A stretch of DNA of 64,000 nt, taken from Chloroflexi bacterium GWB2_49_20. GTDB taxonomy: Bacteria > Chloroflexota > Anaerolineae > Anaerolineales > Villigracilaceae. Both the position numbers and the translations under genes were made by a program. This document shows, piece by piece, positions 34,097 to 44,959 of the stretch. The stretch covers positions 1 to 64,000 of the forward strand of contig MGMF01000022.1 of NCBI GenBank assembly GCA_001796335.1, written 5' to 3'. The notes beneath the pieces are model-generated. The model was not told the DNA's origin and searched no databases. It saw only the letters and a program-made list of their open reading frames with translations. The first letter of the stretch is position 1. Each line of letters begins with the position of its first letter.

Positions 34097-34948
34097 TTAG
34101 TTTTTCTTTTTGCTTAAGTACACAAACCAATATGTGACTGCCACCAAACCGGCTCCGCCGATGATATTTCCGATCGTTACCGGGAGCAGGTTATTTAAGA
34201 AAAACCCAGACCACGTCAACCTGGAGAGATCGGGCGCTTTTTCTGCCAGGGAGATAACAAACGCTGGATCAAAGGATTTGATGAGTATTGCGTAGGGGAT
34301 GAAATACATGTTGGCAATGCTGTGTTCGAAAGAAGCGGCCACGAAAGCAGTGATCGGGAAAATGATCGCCAGGATCTTGTCGGTGGTGCTGCGAGCGCTG
34401 AAGCTCAACCAGACCGCAAGACAGACCAGCACATTGCCCAATACGCCCAGCATCACCGCCTGAACAAATCCCAGACCTACCTTGGAGGAGGCGATATTCA
34501 AGGCTGCCTCCCCGGCAGAGCCGGCCCCGAAGGTGTACTGCCTGGTTAGAAAGACCAGCGTGGCAGTCCCTACTGATCCTACAAAGTTGCCAAGATAAAC
34601 TACAGCCCAGTTGTGCAGCAGAGAGCTGGTGCTGACCTTGCGGCTGGCCCAGGCCATGACGATCAGGTTGTTTCCGGTAAACAATTCGGCTCCGCCGACC
34701 ACCACCAAGATTAGGCCGATGCAAAATGTCAGGCCAACTAGCACACGTGCCACACCATAGGGCAAAGCTGAAGATCCGGCTGCGGTTATTATGGCAAACA
34801 TGGCTCCCAAAGCGATAAAAGCTCCTGCCAACACGGAAAGGGTGAACAATGAAAAGAACGGCATTGCGGCTTTGCGAACCCCGATCTCTTCGGCCTTCTC
34901 GGCCATCTCTTGCGGTAATAATGCGTCAATGTTAATTTCTTGTGACAT
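34097..34948 (-). CDS. Formate/nitrite transporter family protein
   Basis: The protein has 283 residues with six spans and FocA/NirC features: FFSLFTLSVLAGAFIALGAM near residue 32, GAELFTGNNLIVMAWASRK, NWAVVYLGNFVGSVG, and the helix-5 region SFEHSIANMYFIPYA with the pore-lining His. It passes formate, nitrite or hydrosulfide across the membrane. GGAGAG precedes the chosen ATG at 34948. An ATG four codons upstream overlaps it. It converges with mutL, 13 bp apart. No formate lyase or nitrite reductase gene is near. Confidence 0.92.
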   Translation of the reverse strand: MSQEINIDALLPQEMAEKAEEIGVRKAAMPFFSLFTLSVLAGAFIALGAMFAIITAAGSSALPYGVARVLVGLTFCIGLILVVVGGAELFTGNNLIVMAWASRKVSTSSLLHNWAVVYLGNFVGSVGTATLVFLTRQYTFGAGSAGEAALNIASSKVGLGFVQAVMLGVLGNVLVCLAVWLSFSARSTTDKILAIIFPITAFVAASFEHSIANMYFIPYAILIKSFDPAFVISLAEKAPDLSRLTWSGFFLNNLLPVTIGNIIGGAGLVAVTYWFVYLSKKKN

Positions 34949-35078
34949 CGAACTCTCCATAAAAAGTTTTTATCAGTTCCAGTTATATACTGGAACCATT
35001 TATTATAGACGGTTGTTTTCAGTGACCTCGGCGGCCTGAGTGGCCAGGCAACGGTACCCTTCCAGCAGTTTTGTATTC

Positions 35079-35855
35079 TTATCCATTCAGGACCTGTTCA
35101 GCGATGGCTGGAATCACCCTGGCTACATCTTCCAGGATAAGAACATCTGCCCGGACACCCAGGTAGGTTGGGGTCTGGTTGATGATGATCAGGTGTGCAC
35201 CTCGATCCAGGGCTTGCATTGGCAAGCCTGCCACCGGCAGCACTTCCAGGGAGGAACCTGCCACCAGCATCAAGTCACAGGTCCGCGCCGCCTTTTGTGC
35301 AGTTTGCCAGGCGGTATTTGGCATTTGTTCGCCAAACAGGATCACATCCGGTTTCAGCAAACCACCGCATTTCTGACAGACAGGCAGCGTTCCGGCCTCA
35401 ATCAAGGGCTTTATGAAAAAGTCGCTGGCTGTTTTTTGAAAACACTGGGTACAAGACATGCTTTGAATGGAACCGTGGGTTTCATAAACATGCCTCGAGC
35501 CAGCTTTCTGGTGCAGGTTGTCTATATTTTGTGTGATGATGGCTTTGATATATCCAGCCTGTTCCATACGGGCGATGGCCAGATGGGCAGGATTGGGTTG
35601 GGCATTGAGGATACAACTGATGAGTGGTCGCATCCATTCGTAAAAAAGTTCGGGGTGGTATCTAAAAGTTGAAAGGGAGGCTACTACCAGGGGTTCGTCA
35701 TACGACCAGAGCCCGGTACCCTCCGAGCGGAAATCAGGGATGCCGGATGGGGTGGAAATTCCCGCACCCGTCAGGATCACGGCGTGCTTGGATTTACAGA
35801 TCAATTCCCCGGCAAATTCAATTGACTTGCTAACCCTTTCGTTGAAATTGTTCAT
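35079..35855 (-). CDS. cobB: NAD-dependent protein deacylase (sirtuin)
   Basis: The protein has 258 residues. It has the class III/U sirtuin signatures LTGAGISTPSGIPDFRS, ITQNIDNLHQKAGS, YETHGSIQSMSC, and the zinc module CTQC...CQKCGG, then KPDVILFGEQMP. His in ETHGS is the catalytic base. It removes acyl groups from lysines using NAD+, for example on metabolic enzymes. A decayed receiver-domain gene lies upstream. Only a weak AGGAC precedes the start. Confidence 0.93.
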   Translation of the reverse strand: MNNFNERVSKSIEFAGELICKSKHAVILTGAGISTPSGIPDFRSEGTGLWSYDEPLVVASLSTFRYHPELFYEWMRPLISCILNAQPNPAHLAIARMEQAGYIKAIITQNIDNLHQKAGSRHVYETHGSIQSMSCTQCFQKTASDFFIKPLIEAGTLPVCQKCGGLLKPDVILFGEQMPNTAWQTAQKAARTCDLMLVAGSSLEVLPVAGLPMQALDRGAHLIIINQTPTYLGVRADVLILEDVARVIPAIAEQVLNG

Positions 35856-35898
35856 AAGTCCTGTTTGGATTGTTCCACCATCTGCTAAGACGGTTTCT

Positions 35899-36141
35899 TT
35901 AAATACTGCCGATGGATGAATAGTGTTGATAGGATGCTAAAATAGTAAATTCCCGATTGGCCTGATAGATACCTTCAGGAGATGGCATCATTACACCCAA
36001 AAGGATCAAATCCAGAGGCTCTGCTATGGTTTGCAAGCCATTGGAGGCAGCCTGGATCTGATAGCTGCTGTGATGCAAGCTTATCCCCACCATGTGCAGT
36101 GTATCCTGGTCATCATCGACGATCAAAATTTTCTCAGCCAT
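35899..36141 (-). pseudogene. Decayed response-regulator receiver domain
   Basis: The 80 residues begin AEKILIVDDDQDTLHMVGIS, a clear receiver N-terminus with its acidic pocket. Then NGLQTIAEPLDLILLGVMMP has a shortened helix, and the phospho-acceptor Asp expected in LLDVMMP is replaced by Gly. The C-terminal half (alpha3-alpha5, including the Thr and Lys switch residues) is missing, and the frame ends YSSIGSI. It cannot be phosphorylated as it stands. An AAGGAC ribosome-binding site remains. I call it a remnant. Confidence 0.7.
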
Positions 36142-36247
36142 GGTATTTGTCCTTGCTTGAATAAATAACTGAGCAAGTATATAACCCCCTTACATTCACG
36201 TCAACCGATATTCGCTTCGGTTTGTGTACGTAAAATTTTAAAAGCTT

Positions 36248-36666
36248 TTATTCCCCGATGATCTTGACCAGCACTCTCTTGCGCCTCATGCCATCGAACT
36301 CTCCGTAGAAGATCTGTTCCCAAGTGCCGAAATCCAGGCGCCCATTGGAAACCGCCACGACTACTTCGCGACCCATGACCTGACGCTTCATGTGAGCATC
36401 TGCATTGTCTTCACCTGTACGGTTGTGCCAGTAGCGGCTGACCGGTTCATGGGGGCGAGACTTTCAAGCCAAGCCTCATAATCATGATGCAGACCACTTT
36501 CATTGTCATTGATGAAAACAGAGGCCGTGATATGCAGGGGATTAATCAGGCACAAGCCCTCCTGTATTCCACTTTCCTGCAGGCAGGCTTCCACCTGTGG
36601 GGTGAGGTTTATAAATCCTCGCCGGGTGGGGAGGTGTACAAAGAGTTCTTTACAATAAGATTTCAT
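36248..36666 (-). pseudogene. YjbQ-family protein, interrupted by one frameshift
   Basis: The first part (36666 down to about 36456) reads [20 protein letters not shown] and [20 protein letters not shown], typical of YjbQ/secondary thiamine-phosphate synthase-like proteins. At the C5 run (36451-36455) the frame is lost. In the next frame it continues [20 protein letters not shown] and ends [14 protein letters not shown]...VLVKIIGE at 36248. Restoring one C gives an intact protein of about 139 residues. The start overlaps the upstream GT87-like gene's stop by four bases. Confidence 0.8.
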
Positions 36667-37877
36667 GAAACATCTCTTGGTTGAGATGCGGATAAAGTCA
36701 ATATCTTTTCAGGAATGGATATAACCAGAATAAGGAAAATAAGGATCAAGTAGGGAATGACTGCTTCCAAAATGGGCGAAAAGAAACAAAATAAGAATGC
36801 CATGGAGAGCCACCAGGGCAAGGCAGCCACCTTACGGATCAGCACAGGGTCATGCTGGACGGATAGCAGGATCAGCACCAGCGGAATGCTCCAAAGCACC
36901 AGGTCATGCATGTGCATATGCGGGGCAGTGAAAGTGGTGACGAGAATTGCCAATCCGATTTGTTTGCTTTGTATTTCAGGGGTCTTGATCCACAGACCGC
37001 ACAAACCGATAATGGTGACAAAATATGCTCCCCAGCCAACCCAGCGAAAAATGGAGGCAGGTATGCCGGGGAATAAACGGACTAGGACACCGAGCAGGTT
37101 GACCATACTTTTTTCCCCCGTGGTTGTGTTGGTACCATCACCGCTGATGGTCAACATCTTCAAGAAACCCATGATCCCATCCAGGCCGGTGTATGCCAGA
37201 CTGAAAACAGCCAGGACGCCTGCCCCCAGCAGGAACCACCACCACACAGCTCTCCGTTTGAATATAAACGGCAGCGCCAGGGGTAAAGCGATGTGTGGAC
37301 GGACGGTCATCAGTGCCAGGCCTATGCCTGCTAGCCAATCTTTGTGGGTAAACAATCCAAACACCCACAGGCAGGCACCGAGGTAAAGCATGGCACTGTT
37401 CTGCCCAATCAACACGCTTTTATAGCCCGGGAAGAAAAGCAGGACACCCAACAGAAACACAACAAAGATCTGCCAGGAAAAGTGGGTGCGTATTAATAGA
37501 AACAGCAGGCCTGTTCCCAATAACAGGTGGAAGGCCATAAGCAACTCCCATAAAACCAGGGAGGTTACAAAATTTGGGAGGGTCACAACGCTGACAAGTG
37601 GTACTACAAAAGGAGGATTCAGATAGATGCGCACATCCTGCAACTGGATTTCAAAATTACCCAATTTTTTTTCATACTGTTGCTGCAATTGCAGGTCGTA
37701 TATTTGCGAAGGGCCTTCGTTTCTGGCAATCTGGGCTGCGGCATAAAAGGGGACAAAGTCAGTTCCGGTGTATTGAACCGGAGCGTATAACATTCGCAGC
37801 CAAAGAAGTATATAAACAAGTACCAGTGAGAGGGCGCTAGCGATCAAAAAGACCCGTCGAGGATTAATTTTTCGCAT
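36663..37877 (-). CDS. GT87/DUF2029-like membrane glycosyltransferase
   Basis: The protein has 404 residues and about ten membrane spans. Features include an N-terminal [20 protein letters not shown] loop with the acidic residue typical of GT-C enzymes, [19 protein letters not shown], and [19 protein letters not shown]. This pattern fits PF09594 (GT87), which uses polyprenyl-phosphate sugars outside the membrane. The donor and acceptor are unknown. An AAAGG ribosome-binding site precedes the ATG. The broken yjbQ gene follows with a 4-bp overlap, so it is an operon. Confidence 0.78.
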   Translation of the reverse strand: MRKINPRRVFLIASALSLVLVYILLWLRMLYAPVQYTGTDFVPFYAAAQIARNEGPSQIYDLQLQQQYEKKLGNFEIQLQDVRIYLNPPFVVPLVSVVTLPNFVTSLVLWELLMAFHLLLGTGLLFLLIRTHFSWQIFVVFLLGVLLFFPGYKSVLIGQNSAMLYLGACLWVFGLFTHKDWLAGIGLALMTVRPHIALPLALPFIFKRRAVWWWFLLGAGVLAVFSLAYTGLDGIMGFLKMLTISGDGTNTTTGEKSMVNLLGVLVRLFPGIPASIFRWVGWGAYFVTIIGLCGLWIKTPEIQSKQIGLAILVTTFTAPHMHMHDLVLWSIPLVLILLSVQHDPVLIRKVAALPWWLSMAFLFCFFSPILEAVIPYLILIFLILVISIPEKILTLSASQPRDVS

Positions 37878-37897
37878 TTACCTTTTGAGAAATCGTC

Positions 37898-38151
37898 TTA
37901 CTCTTTAACCTTTTCCACGACCACGGTGGCCTCGCCAAGCAAAGCTGCGATGGCGCCGATGGCTGCCAGGGTGGGGGCCAGAACTGCGCTGACCACCCCT
38001 ATGGTCAATGGGATCTCCATGAGGATGCGGCCTTCTTTATTCTTGATGATAATTCGGCGGATGTTTCCCTGGCGGATAAACTCCTTGATGCGCGCCAACA
38101 ATTCCTCGCCATTGATGGTAAATTCTTCGGTTCGTGTTGGGTGTCTGGCAT
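37898..38151 (-). pseudogene. DUF4342 domain gene with 5' frameshift
   Basis: The conserved body TEEFTINGEELLARIKEFIR followed by IRRIIIKNKEGRILMEIPLT and an alanine-rich hydrophobic tail ending VVEKVKE is a DUF4342 protein. The only start with a ribosome-binding site (AAGGAAGG) is the ATG at 38151, which begins MPDTQHE. It is one base out of frame with the body, and adding an A in GAACC restores MPDTQHETEEFT. An uninterrupted frame runs to 38263, but its N-terminus is not family-like and has no ribosome-binding site. It is a sixth single-base-deletion candidate. Confidence 0.6.
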
Positions 38152-38481
38152 GACAGCCTTCCTTGTTCAGGGTTTTTACAGGCGAAAATACTCGACTGCG
38201 AAGAGGACGGCACTGACGATCAGAATAGCAAGGCCTATATTGATATCCAGCAATTGATTTCAATGCCGTTCTATTACTTTAGACTATTATGCCTGTAGAA
38301 TCAGGAAAAATCAAGCGGATTGGCGGGATTGTGTTCTGCCGGGGTGGTTCCCGATCAAAGTCAGTGCGCAGGTAAATTGGAAATTGCCCTTGCCTCATAT
38401 ATGCCTCCAAGACTTAATGGTAAGATATGGGCAGCATGACTACTACTTACCTTCTTTCTTGATATAAAAAAGGATAAAACC

Positions 38482-40395
<1,914 letters not shown>

Positions 40396-40408
40396 TGGTG
40401 ATAGAAAA

Positions 40409-41245
40409 ATGCCCTGGAATTTAACCTCCACCCACACCCAACCCGGCGACCTGGCCATGCTGGTAGACCTGGGACACAAATATTTCATCTTCCCCTTATT
40501 GCCGGGTGGAGAATATCACACCCATCGCGGATTGTTGAAATATGATGAACTGTTTGGCTTGCCGTGGGGCAGCCGGGTTTTCAGCAATACCGGCGCGCCT
40601 TTTTACCTGTTGCAGCCTTCCCTTTCAGACTTGCTGACCGATCTGCCACGCAATACACAGATCATGTATCCCAAGGATATCGGCTTTGTCTTGATCACCC
40701 TGGGGGTTGGCGCGGGGCAGCGCATCCTGGAAGCCGGGACGGGCTCGGGATCGATGGCGATTGCCCTGGCAAATGCGGTTGGTCCAAGCGGCAAGGTAGT
40801 TTCTTATGAGATACGCCCGGAAATGCAGAAGATGGCCCGTAAAAACCTGGCCCGCCTGGGTTTGGAAGACAGGATCGATTTTAAGTTGGGGGATATAGCA
40901 GATGGTTTTTCCGAAACGGATATGGATGCCATGTTCCTAGATGTGCAGAACCCTTGGGATTATATTGGGCAGGTACGGGCTGCCCTCAAACCGGGAGGGT
41001 CCTTTTGCAGCCTGGTGCCCACCGTCAACCAGGTCTCAAAGTTACTGATCGCCTTAAGGCGAAACAAGTTTGCTTTTGTGGAAGTCTGTGAGATCCTGCT
41101 GCGCTACTATAAACCTGACCCTGTCCATCTCCGGCCTACCGACAGAATGGTGGCACATACCGGTTACCTGATCTATGGCCGCCGCGTTGAAGTGGCAGAA
41201 TTGCAGCAGCAGGGTGGTGAAGCGCCTGAAGAATCGGGTCAATGA
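40409..41245 (+). CDS. trmI: tRNA (adenine-N1)-methyltransferase TrmI
   Basis: The protein has 278 residues. The N-terminal barrel contains HKYFIFPLLPGGEYHTHRG and QIMYPKDIGFVLITLGVGAG. The class I methyltransferase core has ILEAGTGSGSMAIALANAVG (SAM-binding) and VVSYEIRPEMQKMARKNL, and MFLDVQNPWDYI is the substrate-side motif. It makes m1A58 in the T-loop of tRNAs. It lies directly after the S9 peptidase and is followed 92 bp later by a Nudix gene, probably as a small operon. Confidence 0.92.
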   Translation: MPWNLTSTHTQPGDLAMLVDLGHKYFIFPLLPGGEYHTHRGLLKYDELFGLPWGSRVFSNTGAPFYLLQPSLSDLLTDLPRNTQIMYPKDIGFVLITLGVGAGQRILEAGTGSGSMAIALANAVGPSGKVVSYEIRPEMQKMARKNLARLGLEDRIDFKLGDIADGFSETDMDAMFLDVQNPWDYIGQVRAALKPGGSFCSLVPTVNQVSKLLIALRRNKFAFVEVCEILLRYYKPDPVHLRPTDRMVAHTGYLIYGRRVEVAELQQQGGEAPEESGQ

Positions 41246-41337
41246 TCATCGAATAATATGTTAAGAAGACGGATGTTCCACTCCGGGGGCAGAGATTTGA
41301 GCCCCATGCCTCATCAGTTAAAAACCTTTTTTCGGAG

Positions 41338-41985
41338 ATGTCTGTGCTACTCAGTGAAGTTGAAATTACAAACCGGTTGCAGGCAGCCTACCAACCTGGG
41401 AAAAGTCTGAAAACAGATGGGGTTGCTGAAACTACCACCCTGTCATCAAATTTGCAATTGAAATGTGCTGCGGTTTTGCTTCCATTGGTCCGCAAAGATT
41501 CCAGCTGGCACATGATCTTCACGCGCCGGACAGATAGTGTGGAGAGCCATAAAGGTCAGGTTTCCTTCCCGGGTGGGGGCTGTAATGATTCCGAAACACG
41601 GGCTGAACAAACCGCTTTACGCGAAGCACAGGAAGAGATTGGTTTATCTCCCCAGGATGTACAAATTTTGGGCAGGTTGAACGATGTGGTGACCATCACT
41701 CATTTCCGCGTCACACCGGTGGTGGGTGTTATTCCCTGGCCGTATGAATTTCAGCTATCCCAACACGAAGTCAGCCGTGTTTTTAGTATTCCCTTGCAAT
41801 GGATGGCCGAACCTGGCAACTGGGATGAAATTACTTTCACACCAGATGGAACTCGGAGGAGCTTTCGTGTGATCACCTACCATGTGTATGATGGGGAAGT
41901 ATTGTGGGGGGCCAGTGCCCGTATAACCCATGATTTCCTGGAAATTTTAGGTTTGATCAGCGGGCAAGGTAAGATAGGAGAATAA
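41338..41985 (+). CDS. Nudix hydrolase, CoA pyrophosphatase-like
   Basis: The protein has 215 residues. The Nudix box sits in GQVSFPGGGCNDSETRAEQT followed by ALREAQEEIGL, and the preceding SHKGQVSFPGG is the CoA pyrophosphatase (NudL-type) signature. It would hydrolyse CoA, releasing 3',5'-ADP and phosphopantetheine. The GGAG at 41334-41337 abuts ATG 41338. A GTG at 41344 has better spacing, so the true start may be two codons later. It is followed by a terminator facing the convergent L25 gene. Confidence 0.9.
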   Translation: MSVLLSEVEITNRLQAAYQPGKSLKTDGVAETTTLSSNLQLKCAAVLLPLVRKDSSWHMIFTRRTDSVESHKGQVSFPGGGCNDSETRAEQTALREAQEEIGLSPQDVQILGRLNDVVTITHFRVTPVVGVIPWPYEFQLSQHEVSRVFSIPLQWMAEPGNWDEITFTPDGTRRSFRVITYHVYDGEVLWGASARITHDFLEILGLISGQGKIGE

Positions 41986-42017
41986 GATAGAAAAAAACCC
42001 GGGAAAATTAAATAATA

Positions 42018-42052
42018 AACGGGAGTCCGTATTGTGGACTCCCGTTGGTTTT
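42018..42052. terminator. Bidirectional terminator between Nudix and L25 genes
   Basis: AACGGGAGTCC (42018-42028) pairs perfectly with GGACTCCCGTT (42036-42046). GGTTTTT follows on the plus strand, and an A/T-rich tract is found on the minus side. Confidence 0.9.
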
Positions 42053-42088
42053 TCCATCCAAAGCAGTATATATCCCAAAGCAAGATTA

Positions 42089-42727
42089 TTATTCTTCCTC
42101 TTCTTCTTTCTTGCCGCGTTCTATGACAACAGGTTCTTCTACGGGTTCTGCAACTACCTCTTCTTCTGGTTCTTCATAACTGGAGGTTGCCAGAATGATC
42201 ATTTCGTTTTTGTCGTCCAGGAGTTGCACTTTTTCTGAAACCTGGATATCACGAACATGGATAGCGTCACCGACTTTTAGCAGGCTCGTAATGTCCACTA
42301 CAATGCGTTCGGGCAGATCCTGGGGCAGGCATTCCACTTCCAGTTCTTCCAGACCATTGATAAGAATGGCAGAAAATTCCTTGACTGCCGCTGAATCACC
42401 CACAAATTCGATGCCAACCTTGGTGCGCAACTTTTCTGTCATTGAAACGACCTGGAAGTCAACATGCAGCAAATTGCCTTTGATGAAATTGCGCTGTTTT
42501 TCGCGCACAAGGGCGGGGTATTCCTTGCCTTCCAGTTCTATGGTGACCAGGCTGGAGGCGGTCATGTGTGCCAGTATCCGGCTGGAGGCATGGGCTTCCA
42601 GTGAGACAATGACCGGATCCATGTGTGGCCCATATAGCACGGCTGGCAGCAGACCGGCACGACGCAGGGCGCGTACCTGTTTTCCTATCACGGTTCGGGG
42701 GGTTGCCTTTAAAACTATTTTTTCCAT
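42089..42727 (-). CDS. rplY: 50S ribosomal protein L25 (CTC form)
   Basis: The protein has 212 residues. The N-terminal 5S rRNA-binding L25 domain starts KATPRTVIGKQVRALRRAGL and continues PAVLYGPHMDPVIVSLEAH, with LLHVDFQVVS. The C-terminal TL5/CTC domain is followed by a very acidic tail (EEPEEEVVAEPVEEPVV, KKEEEEE). The long form is typical of Thermus-like and Chloroflexota L25. AAGGAAGG gives a ribosome-binding site. Confidence 0.94.
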   Translation of the reverse strand: MEKIVLKATPRTVIGKQVRALRRAGLLPAVLYGPHMDPVIVSLEAHASSRILAHMTASSLVTIELEGKEYPALVREKQRNFIKGNLLHVDFQVVSMTEKLRTKVGIEFVGDSAAVKEFSAILINGLEELEVECLPQDLPERIVVDITSLLKVGDAIHVRDIQVSEKVQLLDDKNEMIILATSSYEEPEEEVVAEPVEEPVVIERGKKEEEEE

Positions 42728-42825
42728 CTCTTACCTTCCTTGAGCGCCTCTCACCCATGCCTTTCTGTTGAACACGGATTACCTTCGCTCTTTTGTTAGA
42801 TTACCGGCAAATGCCGGGGGAACCA

Positions 42826-43371
42826 TTATTTTTTGCGCCGGAACAGGAATTGACCCAACAGCAGGACAACACCACAGGCAATTCCAATCAACACGCTGGC
42901 GAGTACCACTTGGCGGTTGTCAAGACTGGTTTCCACCTGGCCTTCCACATGGCGGGCGACCAGGAATATCGTGCGGATCTGGTCTCCAGACACCTTGCCG
43001 CCAACCAGAATCCCGGTTTTGGAATTTTCACCCAGGCTGGCGTTTTCGGAATAAATACCACCTGTCAGGCTGTTGTTGAATTCCATTCGATCAGCTCGTG
43101 CAGCCAGAAGGATGCTGTTCGTGGCGCTGGTGGTGGCAGTGTGTGAAACTCCCATAATTGAAGTATTGGCATTCAGGTTATGGGCATCTACATCCAGGGC
43201 AATCGCCTGGTGTAATTCTACTTCTTCAGCATTCAGGCTGCCCACGTAACTGCGGCTGGCGCGTACCAGGTTGGCTTCGATCTTTTCCACCTGTGAATCG
43301 ATCAGGTTGACGACTTCAGGGATATTCTCTTCAATTAATTCTGATTTCGGGGACAAGTTTTCCTCCGTCAT
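42826..43371 (-). CDS. Bactofilin-like repetitive protein with C-terminal membrane anchor
   Basis: The protein has 181 residues. The N-terminal part is acidic and helical (VNLIDSQVEKIEANLVRAS), followed by a beta-solenoid-like run with short alternating hydrophobics: GSLNAEEVELHQAIALDVDA, HTATTSATNSILLAARADRM, GGIYSENASLGENSKTGILV. The C-terminal span is VVLASVLIGIACGVVLLLGQ, followed by FLFRRKK. I infer a bactofilin-like or polymerising solenoid held at the membrane; no named family is certain. AGAAAGAG precedes ATG 43371; an in-frame ATG 12 codons earlier is weaker. Confidence 0.6.
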   Translation of the reverse strand: MTEENLSPKSELIEENIPEVVNLIDSQVEKIEANLVRASRSYVGSLNAEEVELHQAIALDVDAHNLNANTSIMGVSHTATTSATNSILLAARADRMEFNNSLTGGIYSENASLGENSKTGILVGGKVSGDQIRTIFLVARHVEGQVETSLDNRQVVLASVLIGIACGVVLLLGQFLFRRKK

Positions 43372-43521
43372 CTCTTTCTGACCGGGTAAAAAAACGCGCC
43401 TCCACATGGGGCACGTTTTCCAAAATGCTCTGTCATTTTAGCTGTGATGCCGAGATTCGTCAAGCGCGCGTCTGATGGTATTCGGGCAATTACACGAGCG
43501 GTCATTGCAAGAGATTACCAC

Positions 43522-44955
43522 TCAAAATTCCTGTGAACGACTTTCGTAGAACAAACCACGCCCGATGGTTTCTTCCACCGCTGCCAGAATAAAGAGCGGA
43601 ACGGTCATCCAGGCTCCAATGGCTCCTGGGAAGAGGCTCATGATAACGGAACCAAAAAGGCCGGCCACGATCAACCCGACCCTCAGCCGGCTGAGACGTA
43701 GAGATTTGTCTGCTCCCGATGTCAGCCTGAGTACCAAGGCACCAATAAAAAAAAGTGCCGCGATCAGCCCGATACCCACTGCATTGACCTGACGCCAGGA
43801 CAGGATGGGGATACTGAAAAAGCGGATCATGCCTGCCCACAGAAACCCGAGCAGAAAGGTGGATGTGAAGAAAGCTGCGGGTGTGCGCCAGGTGTTCCAG
43901 GCCGGGACAGTCTGTAGGCGATAAACCCGGGACATGCTCCAGATGGTTGCCAATCCACTCAGGCTGGTTGCCAAGTTCAGCAAAATGCGCATAAATCCCC
44001 CGATTTGTTGGGTTTCCAACAGAACCATAAGCATCCATAAGCCTGCAAACAGGCCAGTAAACAATATTTCCCGACTCAGCCAGGATTTGCGCAAGTGGGA
44101 AAGCACTCGCCAGGCGTTGCGCGCATTGCCCAGATGCCCGAAGGACAGCAGCAGGGAAAGGAAGATTAGGAGCCCGATGGAATAAAAGATCAGAGAGTTG
44201 TTCTGGAACACGCCCAGCTCTCCAATTGCTTTTGTGATCAGACTGTAAAGTCCGCTATATTCCCAGAAAGCCCCCACTGCCATTTGTGCCAGCAGAGTGA
44301 AGGCAACCAGGGGGGCTTCTTCAAATCTGCCCACCAAGCGCGTATTGACCTCCTCCCGGTTGGCAATGCGGGCATCCCCCTGGCGGGCACGTCCCACAGC
44401 TGGATGGGACTTGATAAAGAATCTAGGGTTGCGTGAGACTGGGTCTGGCAGGGGCGGGACAACCTGGGTAAGCCCGGGTCGGGCTTGCAATCCAGGTAGA
44501 TCGGCATAATCCAGGCTGCGCAATGGGCAGGCTGCCACGCAGGCTGGGGCTTGTCCGGCCTCCAGGTAATCAACACAGAAATTGCATTTGGTCATTATGC
44601 CAGATTGCCGGTCAAATTGCGGAGCACCGTACGGACAAGCCCAACCACAGTATCCGCATCCGGTGCAGCGTTGCGTATCCAGCAGAACGATGCCATCCGG
44701 GCGAATGGTGTAGGCGTTGGTGGGGCAAACACCTGCACATTTGGGGTGTTCACAATGATTGCAGGCCATGGAGATGTTGTAGGCATACACATCCGTAGTC
44801 CAAGCGTCATCCTTTTCCTGCCAGGTGCCAGCGCTGATCTCATAGACGCGCCGCCACAGCGTACCGGTGGGCAGTTGGTTCTTGTCTTTGCAGGCAGCCT
44901 GGCAGGCTTTGCAGCCGGAGCAGTAACTTGAGTCGAACAGGAAGGTGATTGCCAT
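43522..44955 (-). CDS. dmsB: DmsB-DmsC fusion: Fe-S subunit plus membrane anchor
   Basis: The protein has 477 residues. The first 190 residues are a DmsB-like ferredoxin with four 4Fe-4S sites: Cys12, 15, 18 and 22 (YCSGCKACQAACK), then CNHCEHPKCAGVC, CTGCGYCGWACPYG and CNFCVDYL...CVAACP. From about residue 215 a DmsC-like segment of about eight spans follows (VAFTLLAQMAVGAFWEY onward). In E. coli these are two proteins. It would carry electrons between the quinone pool and the DmsA subunit encoded 4 bp upstream. No signal peptide is present. The reductase substrate is unknown. Confidence 0.9.
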   Translation of the reverse strand: MAITFLFDSSYCSGCKACQAACKDKNQLPTGTLWRRVYEISAGTWQEKDDAWTTDVYAYNISMACNHCEHPKCAGVCPTNAYTIRPDGIVLLDTQRCTGCGYCGWACPYGAPQFDRQSGIMTKCNFCVDYLEAGQAPACVAACPLRSLDYADLPGLQARPGLTQVVPPLPDPVSRNPRFFIKSHPAVGRARQGDARIANREEVNTRLVGRFEEAPLVAFTLLAQMAVGAFWEYSGLYSLITKAIGELGVFQNNSLIFYSIGLLIFLSLLLSFGHLGNARNAWRVLSHLRKSWLSREILFTGLFAGLWMLMVLLETQQIGGFMRILLNLATSLSGLATIWSMSRVYRLQTVPAWNTWRTPAAFFTSTFLLGFLWAGMIRFFSIPILSWRQVNAVGIGLIAALFFIGALVLRLTSGADKSLRLSRLRVGLIVAGLFGSVIMSLFPGAIGAWMTVPLFILAAVEETIGRGLFYESRSQEF

Positions 44956-44959
44956 TTGG

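Noticed and set aside
35003-35086. 27-codon frame overlapping the end of the sirtuin gene on the minus strand (MDKNTKLLEGYR...)
   Set aside because: Could be a translationally coupled microprotein, but there is no comparative evidence and no motif.
35040-35672. 210-codon plus-strand frame opposite the sirtuin
   Set aside because: All sirtuin motifs are on the minus strand; the plus frame is a shadow.
38176-38253. 25-codon TTG-start frame encoding a hydrophobic peptide (DINIGLAILIVSAVLFAVEY) before the DUF4342 gene
   Set aside because: No ribosome-binding site and only a TTG start; attractive as a one-span peptide but unsupported.
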